Shown here piece by piece: positions 24,601-37,430 of a stretch of DNA of 64,000 nt. Source of the DNA: Stenocarpella maydis (taxonomy: Eukaryota > Ascomycota > Sordariomycetes > Diaporthales > Diaporthaceae); assembly GCA_002270565.1 (NCBI GenBank), contig NQMI01000094.1, positions 124,001 through 188,000 on the forward strand, given 5' to 3'. Within the stretch, counting starts at the first letter, position 1. Each line of letters starts with the position of its first letter. Under the pieces are notes generated by a model, which searched no databases, was not told the origin of the DNA, and was given only the letters and a program-made list of their open reading frames with translations. Made by a program: the position numbers and the translations under genes.

Positions 24601-27600
24601 TCGCCAGCAGCATCCTGGCAACCAAGTTGTCCTTTTCAGAACGCCAGTGTGCCTTGACCCTGTCCATTCGAATCAAGCACGCCGTCCTCACTGCCAGCCT
24701 TCCGATGTGGACCGATTCTTGCATCTCAGCCCGACTCCAACCGACATCCCACGCGCTCCTGGGTTAGATTTCCTGGCAATCGGGAGTCTGTTCTCGTCGT
24801 CTCTTTGCAATACCAGCCACCTTGCCGTCGACAAAGTGTTTGGATGACCCCCGTCCCGTGTGACAATTCTAGGTTCCGGCTGCCACCAACTCTGACTTGT
24901 TGGATGCGTTCATGCACCCTTGACCTACTTTCTGCGGGACAACAATAACAGCCGTGGACAGCAGTAGCCTCATCTATCGGTGAAATCTCCAGCAGCCGCC
25001 ATCAATACCGCAGACGGCCCTGAAGTAGGAAGGTGCTGGTGAGCTGTCACATCGCACAAAGATCTAGAGTCTCACGGGCCAAGGTGTGGAAAATCATGGG
25101 GTTCGAAGACACCTCGGGGCCCAAGGTCCCCATGCCATATGGAGGCCCTGCTCATTGCAGACCTGGGCCCAGTGGCGGCAAGGCTTGCAGCTTGTCAGCG
25201 TGGCTGTGGGTGATACCGCCGCGAGGAAGTGGATCAAGATATGCATCAACTCATTTGAGCCATGAGCCTGGCAACGTCTGCCCAGTCCTTTGTCTTTTCC
25301 TGGCATCTCAAGTCACGGCCCGATCCGGCCTCATCCAAGTCTTTGTCGATCGTGCCTGTCCCAGAGGCGATGCGGAGGTTGGTGGTTGACATATATGGCA
25401 AGTTGTGTCACCGGTCCCTTTTCGGGCATCATACAGCCGTCCGGGCTTTTACAAGCGTACTTCATTCCCTGCCGAGCAGTCTACAGACAACCAGTTCCTG
25501 CTCTAAGCAGTGAAAACACACAGAGACGTCCTCGTCTGCAGCATCTCGGACACATGTCGCCCACTACTCTAATGGGAGCCCAGGCGCGGCTCGCGAAAGA
25601 GCCATGTCTGCGGAGTTCGAGACTGTGCCTGGTGGGGAAGAAACGGTCGAGATTGTACTCGTTTGAGACAGGCAAGGGAGACACACCTGCCCAGTCCCCG
25701 TGAATGTGGTGATGACGGGGGTTTCGGGGGTCGAACCGCGTCAGATTGGGTGGCTGGCCAAATGCAGGTCAAATCAAAAGCAAACGGACAGCTGCACAAA
25801 CGATCCGTTTTATGATTCGACCACACCCTCCCATCAGTCCGCAGAATCACCTTTATATTAAGAATCGCGCGGTGCTAGGAAACACGAGAATGGTCGCAGC
25901 GCCCGCCGTTGAGGTCACCTTGAATAGTCAGTCTCCCAGGCAAACCGCAGGCAGCAATATGCTTTACCTGAGCACGGCACAGCACACGTTTGCCCCAACC
26001 CGCCTCTCTCTCTATGTGTCTCTCCTTATCTTCTTATTTTTTTTTATTTTATTTTGGTCGCGCCGCAGATGGCGGCAGAAAAAAAACCGGCTCGCGGATA
26101 ATGTCCAACCCTGGACCTTGCCAGTTCACCAGGGAGGGCCAGAGGTTTGCACCGAGGGACCACGACCAGCGGGCTCCGATCATCCCCCATCAATTGAGGT
26201 GGAATTCAGACGCCTCGGGTAATGGCTGATGTGATTGGCCCGCCGAGCACCCTCATGCAGGTCATCGAGCCGGCAACATGGGCCATCCCTTGAGATTGCT
26301 CGTCCTTCTGGACGACACCTTGCAGAATCCTCCTCGTTGCTTTAACCCCTCTGACAGCCGCACTGGTACCGGCTCATCCTTTCATTGCTTGCCTGGTGGG
26401 GTCTAGGGAGCTGTCGTCTACCTGGCCCAGCGTCTTGACGCGCTGGCGTAGGATAGTTCCCGAGGTCCGTTTCATCGGCACTGCTGGCGCCAGCGTTAAA
26501 AAGGGCAGTAAGCCGACCGGGGCGAGCAAACGGCGCGCTAGGCCTAGGCCACGCATCCTCGCTCGGGAAACATCACACTCCATTGACTGGGACATGCTAG
26601 ACTTTTATCAACTTAGCCGGGCCCCAATCCTAGGGCGCGCTCTAAGGCAAGCCGCTCACGTGCAAGCCAAAGAAGTGCCCGGTTGGTTACGCAGAGACAC
26701 TGATCTCACTGGCGTTCAAGTTTCATGATCGGCCGTTGCCGAACCTGTCAAGCCAGGAAAAGCACCCGAGTCGGGATATGGGATGGCCTCGGGGCCGAAA
26801 GCCAGAGGTGCTCTTGGAGGGAGAAGCCTCCACGCTGCCCCCATCTGGCCGCCGGGCTCGCTCGCTCGCTCGCATTGTCGAGGGGTGCTTAGCTGAAATC
26901 TCAACGCACGGCGCAAGCGAGAGACGGCACCGGCGACATCCAGTCCCGTCCTCGCATCCTATCATCGCCGCAACCCACTCGTTCTCCGTCAGGCGTCACT
27001 GGTGTCGTCCGAGGGTTGATTGGTCGGTAAGTGCATTCATGCTCAGAGACGGACTAGTAACGGGGAGCAGGCCAGACCACACCAGAGCAGACCGTTACGA
27101 CAATGGACCCTCGCATGGCCAGGCACATTCAATCTAACTTGCGGAGACCAACCTGGGCTGGTGCAAAGACTGCCAGTGTCGCTGCAGCTAGCCGTCGCTA
27201 GACCAACCTCTGGCCGGGCAGATCTTTACCCTATCAGCTTGAGAGCCCGTGGCTTGTGGTAGAGAGCATGTCTCAATGGTAGGGTAGGTGCATCTCTGAT
27301 GCATGGAAGCAGAATGTTTCGAAAACATCGTCTCAGTCCCAGCAGGGGTACGACTGGCAGTTGTGCGGTGCTGTGCCATCGCTACCCGTCGTTACTCGGC
27401 GGCCAGCCCGCAACTCGGGGCGCTTCAGGTACGGTCCCATTATCCTCTAGGAGCACAGGGAGGGTAGTTGATATTAGGTCCTCCGCGGCTCCCCCATTGC
27501 CAACCGCCTACACCAGACGCTCGCTCGCCGTACTCGTCACCTGGGCAGCTCTGTCACCCCCCCCCCTCTTTCCCCAAGGCGAAATGGCCCCGGCGAGGCT

Positions 27601-30600
27601 GGCCTGGTGGGAGTCAACTCTCTTGGGGCATATGGCTGTGTTCCGTCAACACACTCGCGAGCGTGGCAGACCCCGTGGTGACGAGGCGATTATGGGGTGC
27701 CCGCTGGGGCAAAATAAAGGGGCGAGCAAGCCGTTTGATGGCAGAGTTAGCTCTAGAGACGAAGCCTGCTTTGGGGTGTGGGCCGGCGGCTCCCTGCTTG
27801 ATTGTCAAGTACGGAGCTTGGTACGAGTTGAGGCTTGGGAATCGTCCGTTGGCAAGAGGCTTTGACCCTGCTACATTGGCCACGGTAACAATACATTGGC
27901 TGACCATAGGTACTGCCCTCCCAGTACCAACTTGCTGATGGCGACACATCAGGGTCAACACGGGCAATCTGAACCGGCACTACCCTCTCTCTCCTTCTCT
28001 GTGTGTGTCTGTCTGCCTGCCTGTCTGGCCGTCTGTCTATCTACCTCATTCTCTCTCTTTGGCAGGCTGGGCGGGCTGGGCGACGGTACAACCGCAAGGT
28101 CCATGGTCGGTCCTTCATCCTTCGCTGCCCAAATTCACCTTGCCAAACTTGGACTCGCAGAGAAATAAGAATCGACCTCAGCGAGGCTCGAGCTCACCCA
28201 TCTCCACAAAATGTCCCCCCGTGCGCTGCTGGCGTTGTCTTGAAGTCTGCACAACCGATCTGCCTCGAGTTTAAGAAGGCACGCGGTTCTCGCCCCCTCC
28301 CCCGTCACAAGCAGGCACCAAACATCTCGAGTCCTCCCATGCCCTTTCAAATTCCGAGCCACTCTCCCATCCGGAACACGTCCTCGACCACCTGTGCGTG
28401 TAGTTCTCTGGGCACCCTCCCATCTGATCCTGTATCACTTGTACTCCTTCCGTTGAGCCTCCCACCACCAGCCTCCGGGCCTGTACGAGCCTGTCAAGCC
28501 ACTGTGCCAGGGTAACAGGAAGCCAACTGAGATAGGTGCCTCACCTTGCGTTGCTTCACATCGCACCTCACCAACCACCAGCCGCACCCCGTCTTGACGT
28601 CCTGACTTATCGGTCCACCAAGCTGGCCGACCGTCCATCCACCATCCATCACCTTTACAAGCTAACCAGACATACCCAACACATTGGAACGCCCTAATAT
28701 CGACCCATACCCGCTGCATCGGATCTCGTACGCTTCGAGACTGATATTGACTACGGGTTTCTCACTTGGTAGGACGCACAGCTTTCCTGCAAGCTTCGTG
28801 ACTTACTCCTGAGCAGGTAAGGTAGTGCCCGGCAATACATACTTGTCTGCCTCGGGTCTCACGGCGCCGACCAGGACGCAACAAACGTCACAACCAGCAG
28901 TCGCCCCAAAACAGGTAACGAACCTGGGGATTACAGCGCTTCAGCTTTGCCCACTTACGACGGCCAGGACGGCATATTCGAGGCTTTCAGTTGGGCCATC
29001 TCCGATCCAAGACCAGGGTGGGAAACTGCCAACCAACGCCGTGGCCATCCAACCCCAGGCAACACGGGCAGAGACGAAAGGGCCAGGACCAGGCGAACAG
29101 ACCCAGAGAAATTACTGCGCACAAGACCAAGCGTCCCCTCCACGCTCCTTATTCCAAACGGAGCTCATCTCCTGCTCGCCCGATCGCGTCGGCCATCTTC
29201 TCGAACCCACAGGGCCGCGCTGCAGGCAGCCCATCGCCTCTGGACGGTAATTCCTGCTACTGAGTACATCTTTTCCGCTTCAAGCAGGTTGACCAGAGAA
29301 CCCGAGTCAAAACAAGTAAGACTTTCCCTTACCTGCCTCGGACTGTATCATGCAATGTTGAGCGAGGCCGCACCTTCGCGGTCCTCGTTGCCGACTGGGG
29401 CCGATGGTGGGGGGCTGCTGCTGTCCATGCTACTCAGACGGGCCGTCGACGTTGAAATTGGTGACAGGGTGTGGCACCAGTCATTAATGTTTGAAAGCTC
29501 AATGCCTGCTGCCCATCACCTGCGCTCCCCCCCCCCGGGCCTCTCCCGCCCCGCCAGATCTCTCAGCGTGCGAATTAACCGTGGAGAAGCCATGGCATCC
29601 CGTAGTCGAGCATGTGCAGGGCTCCACCGGGAGCGGTTTTCTGCTCTGGACTTGGAACAGCCCTGCTGAAGACGACACACTCAGTCGCAGCCTCTCTTTT
29701 GAAACAACTGCAGAATTGGAAGCTAACACTGGTTCAGGACCCACACCAACGTACATGTTAGTGCTGTTTCTTCACCGGAGATTGAGACAGGTGACTCGCT
29801 GCTTTTGAATGCAGACAGCATATCAAAAAATCCGGGAGAAAGAATAGTGGGGTCGTAAGTGCTTTCCATCGACGTGCATACTGCCCGTCGTTTTCATTTT
29901 CCTACGTCTCGGATTCGAACCTCGCCGAGGGGCAAACCCCGAATGGCGGGCGAACCCAGCGCGTCTAGACGCCAGTACAGAGCCCTTTGAGATGAGGAAC
30001 CCCCCGCGGAGCGATACGAACAACACTCAGCTCGTCCTCTTGGACGCGAGGGACAAGTGCAGCATCCCCTTGAAAACGACCATATTTACCCTGGAAGCAA
30101 TTGTCCACGCCGAGCGATCTTCCTCGACCCCCTTCTGACCTTCGAGCACGACCACCCTCTGACCCTTCCTTCGTCAATATGCACTGTACTTCAGCGACGT
30201 CCGCCTGGCTCTAAGCTTGCATGCAGTCGTCCTTGCTCAAGTCTCGCCCGTTGTCTCCTGCCTCGTTTTGGACCCCATGTTGCCTCGCCTCGCCCCGCTA
30301 GACCAAGTGGGAGAACGGCATTTCTTGTTGGAACGCGGGAAAAGTTTCTGAGGTTGATTAGAGGAAATGCTGACGCGTTGCATTCAATCAGAGTAGCTGA
30401 GATTTTCCGACAGCACTGAGTGTGAGTGTCAATCGGTCATTAGGAATGACAAGGGCAGAAATACCTCTTAAGGTCAGTCAGCACTTTGCTTAGCAGACCA
30501 GTACATGGCCCAAGACTATGCCTGCGTTGCCGTGCCGCTCTTGTGCATTGGGCTCATGCGGCCCAGATATCATCTGACAGGACAAGGAGGCTTCCCGCCT

Positions 30601-32200
30601 ACAGATAGGTTCTGGTTGGTGAAGGGGAGCCAGGCTTCCAAATAATGGAGGCTCTGTCTCTCCCGACCCACGTCAAGCCACCCCTGAAGGCACTAACATG
30701 CCCACCCTGCTGCAGCAGTTCCCAGCGAGAAACCTTAGCTAACGATGAGCCCCACGGATGGGGGGCAAGACAGGCACCCTACCAGCTTAATCCCATCGAC
30801 TGCCTCCTGCGCAACGATTCCTCTCTGGATCGCGGAGAGACACCTCGCATGACTTCACAAATCCCCAAGGTATTTACTCGTTGTTACCCCCCCCCCACCT
30901 TCTAATACAGAGCATACATCTTGGTCCAATTTCTGCCCCCGATTCCCTATGCAGTACACCAAAACTCTGCATGATCAATCATTCAGCGCCGCCCCCTACC
31001 TTTTAAGAGCTTATTTGTGCGAGATCATCCGCTCGGCAAGACCTGCAACACGTCTTTGCGGTGCCAGCTCTCCTACTACGCGGCAGAGCCCGTGTCGTCA
31101 TCCAAGGGCATGGCTGCTCAGTTCTGGGAAGGAAGCCTTGAGGCGCTGTTGCGTGTGTTGAAGAACAAGCGGACTGAGACGCGCTCAGAGAGTTTCAGAA
31201 GGTGAGTATAGTGCCCCACGAAGCATCTATGTCAGCCCATAACACAGACTCATGTCTCTTTTTCCTGTCTCAAAACCCGGCATCCACTTCTGGTATTTTT
31301 CTGCGCGCAAAGAAATTCGGCAGACTTGCCACCCGAGCTCTTCCTTGATTTATAGTGTGCGAATCGGAATTCGTCTGGCTCGCAATTTGGAGGCCATCGC
31401 GGCAGAGACCGCTGGCACCATACTACTTTTCTTGTGCATAATGACATCTGCACCCGACCTGGAGTCTTGGCCATGGACTCTTTTTTTCCCCTTCTCTCCC
31501 TCTCTTTCTTTCCAATCAAAAACGGCTAGCGGAATCGGTGGGCGTGCAGCTGTACGTTACATGCACCTTGAGACAGGAGAGTCTCCTGTACATCAGTGTA
31601 AGCCTGGACGCGCTGTCAGACGATGTATTTGATACTCGCCTGCGCCACCGGGGGCCAAATGTCCTGCAATGTACCCTACGGTAACTGTACTGCAGGGTGC
31701 TCTGCAGTGCACACACTCTCCCACGCACACCACAGCCTAACCTCGAGTTCGGGCGTCGGGCTTGATCTGCCTTCACCCTCAAAAGCCAAAGCCTCGCATT
31801 CTTACACTGCAGAAATGGTTTTGTTACCCCCGTCTTCCCCTCTCATTCTTCTCACCATCTTAGATTGCTTTGCCGGCCTGGCCCACTATTCTCACACACT
31901 TCCTTTGGTGGCTGCTAGACAACTAACCGGAGTTGTGACGGGCGATAGACACGCGCATCAACAACTCGGCTCCTTGCTCACTATTGTGCACCCAGACCTA
32001 CTGACGACGACTCGGACATGATTTCAACAAAGATGTAGAGCTGCCGATAAGCTACTCATTTTTCCGTGCTTCATTGATTCGCCTCCTCGATCAATCGCTT
32101 TGCCGCCGAACCTGACAATTCTCTCTCAATTAAGCAGGATTTCACGTCGCCCTCCTGTCCCGGGCTGGAGTACCTCGACGGTCTACCCAATCATTCTGAT
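18603..32200. other. large gene desert upstream of the VIB-1-like gene
   Basis: About 13.6 kb in which I can support no gene on either strand. Composition stays balanced (no AT-rich decay), and the frames present (up to about 240 codons) lack domains and codon bias. It contains short tandem tracts (TGATGAC near 19280; CTGCCTGTCTG-type pyrimidine runs near 28000-28070). The right-hand 4 kb (28-32 kb) is pyrimidine-rich with many candidate splice donors, so part may be promoter and spliced 5' leader of the transcription factor gene. Confidence 0.5.
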
Positions 32201-34649
32201 ATGCGGTAAGTACATTTATCCAAAGTCTTCTGTGCCCGGCAAGCATGAAAATGGCGATCAAGCTGCCTGTGTATTACCCCTTGATCTTCCTGCATTGGAT
32301 AGTATCTGCCGCCACCAAAGTCCTCTCAAACACGCGTCCCCTGTCATCGTCGAACATATGCCAAATAACAGGGGGGAGAATCGAGACTGCTCGGTGTGCT
32401 GGGAAGTGCGTTGCTGCCCCTGTCGATTCCTCAAAACGCACAAAGCAGCCCGCAGATTGCCCACGGCCACGGAGTGCAGCAGGCAGCCAATCCTCCCTGT
32501 CCCCGACCCCCCCCCCTTCTCTGTGGCCAGTACTCACGACCTCGCGCGCGCAAGGCAAGGATAGTATCCAGCCCGCCGTAGCGCGGAAAAGTGCTACTTA
32601 GGTCGTGTAGACCCCTCCGCCTCATGCCGAATATGGTGTCTGCAGCAGACACCCCGATTCTGTAGTCTGCTGTTACCTGTGCGACATTCTTAGCTGGCAG
32701 TACGACAACTTGTCTCACCTGAAGCATTGTGTGTTGCGTACGCATGGGCAACGAATTACAACATCCTCGGTGGCAGGCTTTTCTACAAAACGCTAACAGC
32801 GATTACTTGGCGTTGGACTGTTGGGCAGCCTTGCTGATATGTGTGCTCCAGTAGCTATAGTCACGACTCCAGTACCTCCCCTTTGACACTGGAAAGTTCA
32901 GCTCAGCCGTCACCAGTCATAAACCTCTATCCTCCGGGCCACACGTCCCTCTTCAACTCGGCGCCACCCTATCCACCCGACAGCGGGGGCTCCTTCTATG
33001 CTCCAACCTCTCACGTCTTCCCGCACATAGACCCGAGGTCTCGCCTTGGCTCCAGGTACGAAAACACCCCCCCTCCCCCAAATGACTGTCCTGGCCATCC
33101 TGTCCACTCATATTCCCAACCCGCATTGGATGTGTGGACTCACAGCCTGTGTGGGAGTAGCACCTCTACCCCGGGCATGGCACATGCCCTTCGATCCACA
33201 ACATTGCCGCATCCAGCCACGCGGGATCTCTATACGCCAGCGACGCCCTCTTTTAGGAGAGCACCAGAACACACACCGAGATCTCCGTCCTTCGCAGGTG
33301 GGCACCGACGCCGTCCTATGTCACCAGCCCTAAGCCCTAACTTTGGTCTCACAAACCATCCAGGTAATATCAGCAGAGGAGGGATGGATACTCCGTACAA
33401 TTCCAAGCAGCAGCAGACCGTGCCTCCACTCATGGGGTTGACGATGCATGGTTCTCTCTATTATTCTGATGCCCCAAACACTCCAATCAAGCCTGAACTA
33501 TTCGGCACAATCGATAAAGGCTTCTTCCTGGCAGAAAACGAGTGGACGTGTTATCGACGGAATTACTTCTCGTGTATCTGCTCATTTACCCTCCAGCAAT
33601 CGGCGCACCCTCAGGCGACTCTACACTTCACGCCGTCTGGGTCCACTCAGTCTTTTCCAGTTATTGGATGGGCCATGTGTATTTCGGCAGTTGTCTCAGA
33701 GAACGACGCGCACACGATTGAGTTGGTGCAACACACTCCGAAGCGGGACAAGGGGCCGATCTCGCCCCCGGAGAAGACCAGGCTGAATCCCAAGCTTCCA
33801 CAGACGGCGCATCACCCACTGGGCCACTACGCACAGACGGAAATGGGGCTCGGGGGGGCACCGAGGGCCTACGAACAGTCCATGTACGGGCAGGCGCTGC
33901 CGCATACCTCCCTTCACGCTTCGCTTCCAACAGAGCACACCTTCGAAAGGATCCAGTTCAAGCAGGCCACTGCAAACAATGGGAAGCGCAGGGCAGCGCA
34001 GCAGTACTACCACCTGGTCGTGGAGCTCTTTGCGGACATTGGAGCCCAAGGCCAGGGGAACGACCCATGGCTCAAGGTTGCGCACAGAAAGTCAGCCAAG
34101 ATGATAGTCCGCGGAAGGTCGCCAGGGCACTATCAGTCCGAGCGAAGGGCGAGCACAAGCAGCGGCCCTGGTGGCTCGGCTGGCGGGATGGGCGGCTACA
34201 CCGGCGCTGGGTCAACCATGATGGGGGGCGGTTATGGGGGACCGAATGCCAACATGCTCGGGGCCGCTTACGGAACCACTTATGACACTCGGCAAGAACA
34301 TTACCGCGCGCACAACGAGGCGATCCCCATGGAGCCCATGCTGAGCTCCGAAGAGACCAAGGCGATCCATGAGCCAGAAAAATACCAGTACTACCCCAAT
34401 TCCATCATCGAGTCTCAGCACGATCCCCGACAGGCGGTCGAGCTGTTCCACCATGCGTCTTCAACGCGGTCATCCGACAACCCCCTGAGGATGGGCAGTG
34501 GGTTTGACCTCACCTCGAAGCTCTACCCGGGGCCTCTGTTCTCTGACAGAGCTGGGGCCTGCGGGCGATACGAGGGGAAGTCGACCTCGCACGGCTACTA
34601 CCCTACCATGATTGCACCACCACCATCGTCAACAGTTGGTCTTCACTGA
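32201..34649 (+). CDS. vib-1: Ndt80/PhoG-domain transcription factor, VIB-1/XprG-like
   Basis: Nuclear DNA-binding regulator. In related fungi the VIB-1/XprG group controls heterokaryon incompatibility, extracellular proteases and the starvation response. The main exon runs from 32852 to 34649. It has no in-frame ATG near its 5' end, and the sequence before it ends in a CAG acceptor. I therefore propose a first exon ATGCG at 32201-32205 with a GTAAGT donor and a 646-nt intron, giving MRSYSHDSSTSPL... and 600 residues. Residues about 221-430 form the Ndt80 domain: IDKGFFLAENEWTCYRRNYFSC at its start and YYHLVVELFADIGAQ then KSAKMIVRGRSPGHYQSER at its end. The N-terminal part is proline/serine-rich; the C-terminal part has glycine-rich and tyrosine-rich stretches ending at TMIAPPPSSTVGLH. 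Ndt80 family membership is strong; the VIB-1 rather than FSD-1 subgroup is likely but not proven. Confidence 0.82.
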
Positions 34650-35893
34650 GGCAGAGCTTCCTTGAGGGCCAGGAACCCTTGGTTCCAACCGAAGCAGGCG
34701 GAGGAGCAACCGAGCCGAGTCCCGACTCTTAACCCCCGAACCTCGACGCCTGAACGGCCCGAATCTTTTATTCAAGGGGAAATTCGAACACGGACATCAG
34801 AAAAACCTCGATAAAAGCGAACCACCAGAGACATGGGTCTTGTTGTTTATTGCGTTGCTTGAAGGGTCGGAATCAGGGTAGGTCTGGTCCGATGGTTTTT
34901 AATGGCGTATGGTTTGGTCTGGGACACGACGGAGCAAGGAGCCATCGGAAAGACAGGGCATTACTGTGGCTATCTCTACATGGGGGATATGGAACAGGGA
35001 GCGCACACTTGGGAAAATGATTACAGAGGGCATGGCATCTGCGAGAAATACCCGTTTGATTTGGTCTTCCCTTCCTCCCCGCATCCGTGCTGTCGCAGCT
35101 CATTGGCGCGACGAACAGAAACACCGACATTCGCTTCCAGGCGGACATGAAGAATGAAGATGACGAGGAGCAACGGCGACGAGGTTGAAGGAACTGGACG
35201 AGTCACGCACGTGGGGCGATGGGTGATAGCCATGGGGAGCGGCCGGCTTTGGTCCTGAGGATTTTGTCGCCGCTCGTCTGGCATGGCTCGGTCTTCCTTT
35301 TTCTTTGGGTTTCTGTCTGAAAAACTCTGTCCTTCGCATCACATCAAATCACACACGACCACGACCCCGACACGCCGCCCCTCGCACCCGACGGCAAACG
35401 TCTTGCGCGGACTCGCATGGAGGGATTCTGCCACCCTTTCTTTTTTTTCTTTTCTTGTTGTACTTGTCGATTTGCTACAATTCACACAAGCTTTGTCATG
35501 CCGATGTGTCACGTATGAAGGAGACTGCACCATCTCGATGCATGGTGCAAGATGCGAGCCGCGGCATGATGTCGGGCAGGCCACTCTCATGAGAACCACG
35601 TCCCGGTGGGTGGGTTGCACGTATGCTACCGTGGACCACGGGTACGAATGGGGCCTAGGGCATTTTACTTGCAATGGATAGTCTCATCTTTTAGTCTGAT
35701 CTACAAGAATCTCGGGAATGGCGTCTGAGTAAACACACGTGTGCCTGGCGTTCGGGAGAGTGCGTTTAGAGCAGAGCACACCATAGTACGGCAGGTTGTC
35801 TCCTGGTGTACATAGTACTGAGGCTGGCTGGGGCGTAAGGCGAATACCGGGGGGCAGTCCCACTCACTATTGGCCCTCTGCATGGGGAGGGCC

Positions 35894-35932
35894 GGGGCTG
35901 GGGCCGGGGCTGGGGCTGGGGCTGGGGCCGGG
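35894..35932 (+). repeat. GGGGCY hexamer array, G-quadruplex-capable
   Basis: Seven consecutive G runs (six of four, one of three) separated by CT or CC on the plus strand. The pattern can fold into a G-quadruplex with 2-nt loops. It lies about 1.2 kb downstream of the VIB-1-like stop codon. Confidence 0.85.
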
Positions 35933-37209
35933 TTTGAGTGTTTGCTCGTCCAGACTCCCGTGTTCCTTGCATGGGGATCGAGGGAAACAGAGACGGCGGT
36001 GAAAGTGGGGCACCCAGACAGCTCCAGCTTGAGCCCGGGTGGTGTGGGCATCCACAATAATCCAATCCGACGGGCTGATGTTGGGACAGGATCCCGAGGG
36101 CTGAGGCGCGCGGGAGGGCACAGCGCGGGCACAAGAGTAAACCCCCACTCAACGCCCCTCCCCAAACGAAAACTTTCCTTTTGCAATACGAATGGGGCGA
36201 ACCTGACCGAGGGGGCCTTTGCCAAGGAAATCGTTGCGGCTCGGGTCCTTTTGCCTTGCAGCGCTGGACCTGGGGGCCTTGTCCGGGGTGCGGCTGCTGG
36301 TGGTTGTGCTGAGGGTTTGGAGGCCGAGATAAGCACCCACCCAAACACCCACCCGTGTTGACTACTGCTACGTAAACGTGCATTTCTTGGAGTGGGCCGC
36401 ACAGCTGTAGGCACGGCACAAGGCCAGCGAGTTCTCGTGCGCTCCGGTGGAGGGGTCGGAGATCATGACCGGCATCGACATGTCGAGAGTGGGTACCCAA
36501 GGGGATGGCCCTTGCTTGCCTGCCTGCATATGTCGTTTTTTGTCTTATTTTTAGTGTTTATCGTTTTGCACGGGGAGAAGGCCTGAGAGCCAGCTGTAGA
36601 GAATTGCCATTGCCATCATCATCACCATTGTGGTGGACGATGAGGATGATGGTTATCATTCCTCGAGTCTCCTCGCTTTCCCTCGCAGCGACACAGGGCG
36701 GCGGACTGACGTCCAAATAAGGTTGTGGCTAGTTCCCAGTCCAGGTGTCCATCGCGCTCGAGCATCCGAAAGTTTAAAATGGAGCGAAGGGACACGCGGA
36801 CAGACGAGCGAGTCGAGAGATGGGCGCCGGGGTGGGCAAGAACAGGGGGAACGGGGCTAAGCGGGCGAAACGGAGGAACGGGAGCCTTCCGCAGGGGTCT
36901 CTGACTTTTGACGGTGGGGAAATTCGCGAATGGTCTAGTTGTGGTATAGGTGGTGTGCACCAAGACAGCTGGCAGGCCACAAAAGCGTAGGCTATTTGTT
37001 TGTTTATTAGTCTAGTCTGCCTATAACACTGGCCTGCTAGCCCGACTGCCTCGCAGTGCTAGGTGCAAACAAGGTAGAGGAGAGTGGCCCAGGTGGTGCA
37101 GGCAAACAGAACAAGCAAACCCTTGGCTGCTTGGCGGGCGGGCTGGGCCACCCATGCTGCCACCTACTCACCTTGTCGGCCATTTACCACACCACCACAC
37201 CATCAACAT

Positions 37210-37255
37210 CACCACCACCACCACCTCCTCCTCCTCCTCCTCCTCCTCCTCCTCC
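37210..37255 (+). repeat. CAC then CTC trinucleotide microsatellite
   Basis: Runs of CAC (about 37210-37225) pass directly into CTC (to about 37255), making a 46-bp polypyrimidine-rich tract without coding support. Confidence 0.85.
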
Positions 37256-37370
37256 GCACCCTCACGGTGCTCTGCTACTACTACTCTACTACTCTACTGC
37301 TCCTCGCTTGCAGCCCCGCATCCTCCTCCACGACAACCCTGCATCGTCCCTAGCCTCAGCAGAGCATCAG

Positions 37371-37430
37371 AGGCAGCAAGCGGCAGCAAGCGGCAGCAAG
37401 CGGCAGCAAGCAGCAGCAAGCAGCAGCAAG
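37371..37430 (+). repeat. 10-bp minisatellite, six units
   Basis: Six tandem copies of a CGGCAGCAAG-type unit: one variant, three perfect copies, then two with CAG replacing CGG. The copies agree with one another except for the first two or three bases. Confidence 0.9.

Noticed and set aside
20588..25703. Several 90-135 codon frames in the gene desert considered as small genes or transposon relics
   Set aside because: They overlap on both strands and have no domain, no codon bias, no terminal repeats and no splice-linked continuation.
29895..29995. tRNA-like B box (GGTTCGAATCC on the minus strand)
   Set aside because: The T stem does not pair (mismatches at two of five positions), and no matching acceptor stem or A box lies at the right distance.
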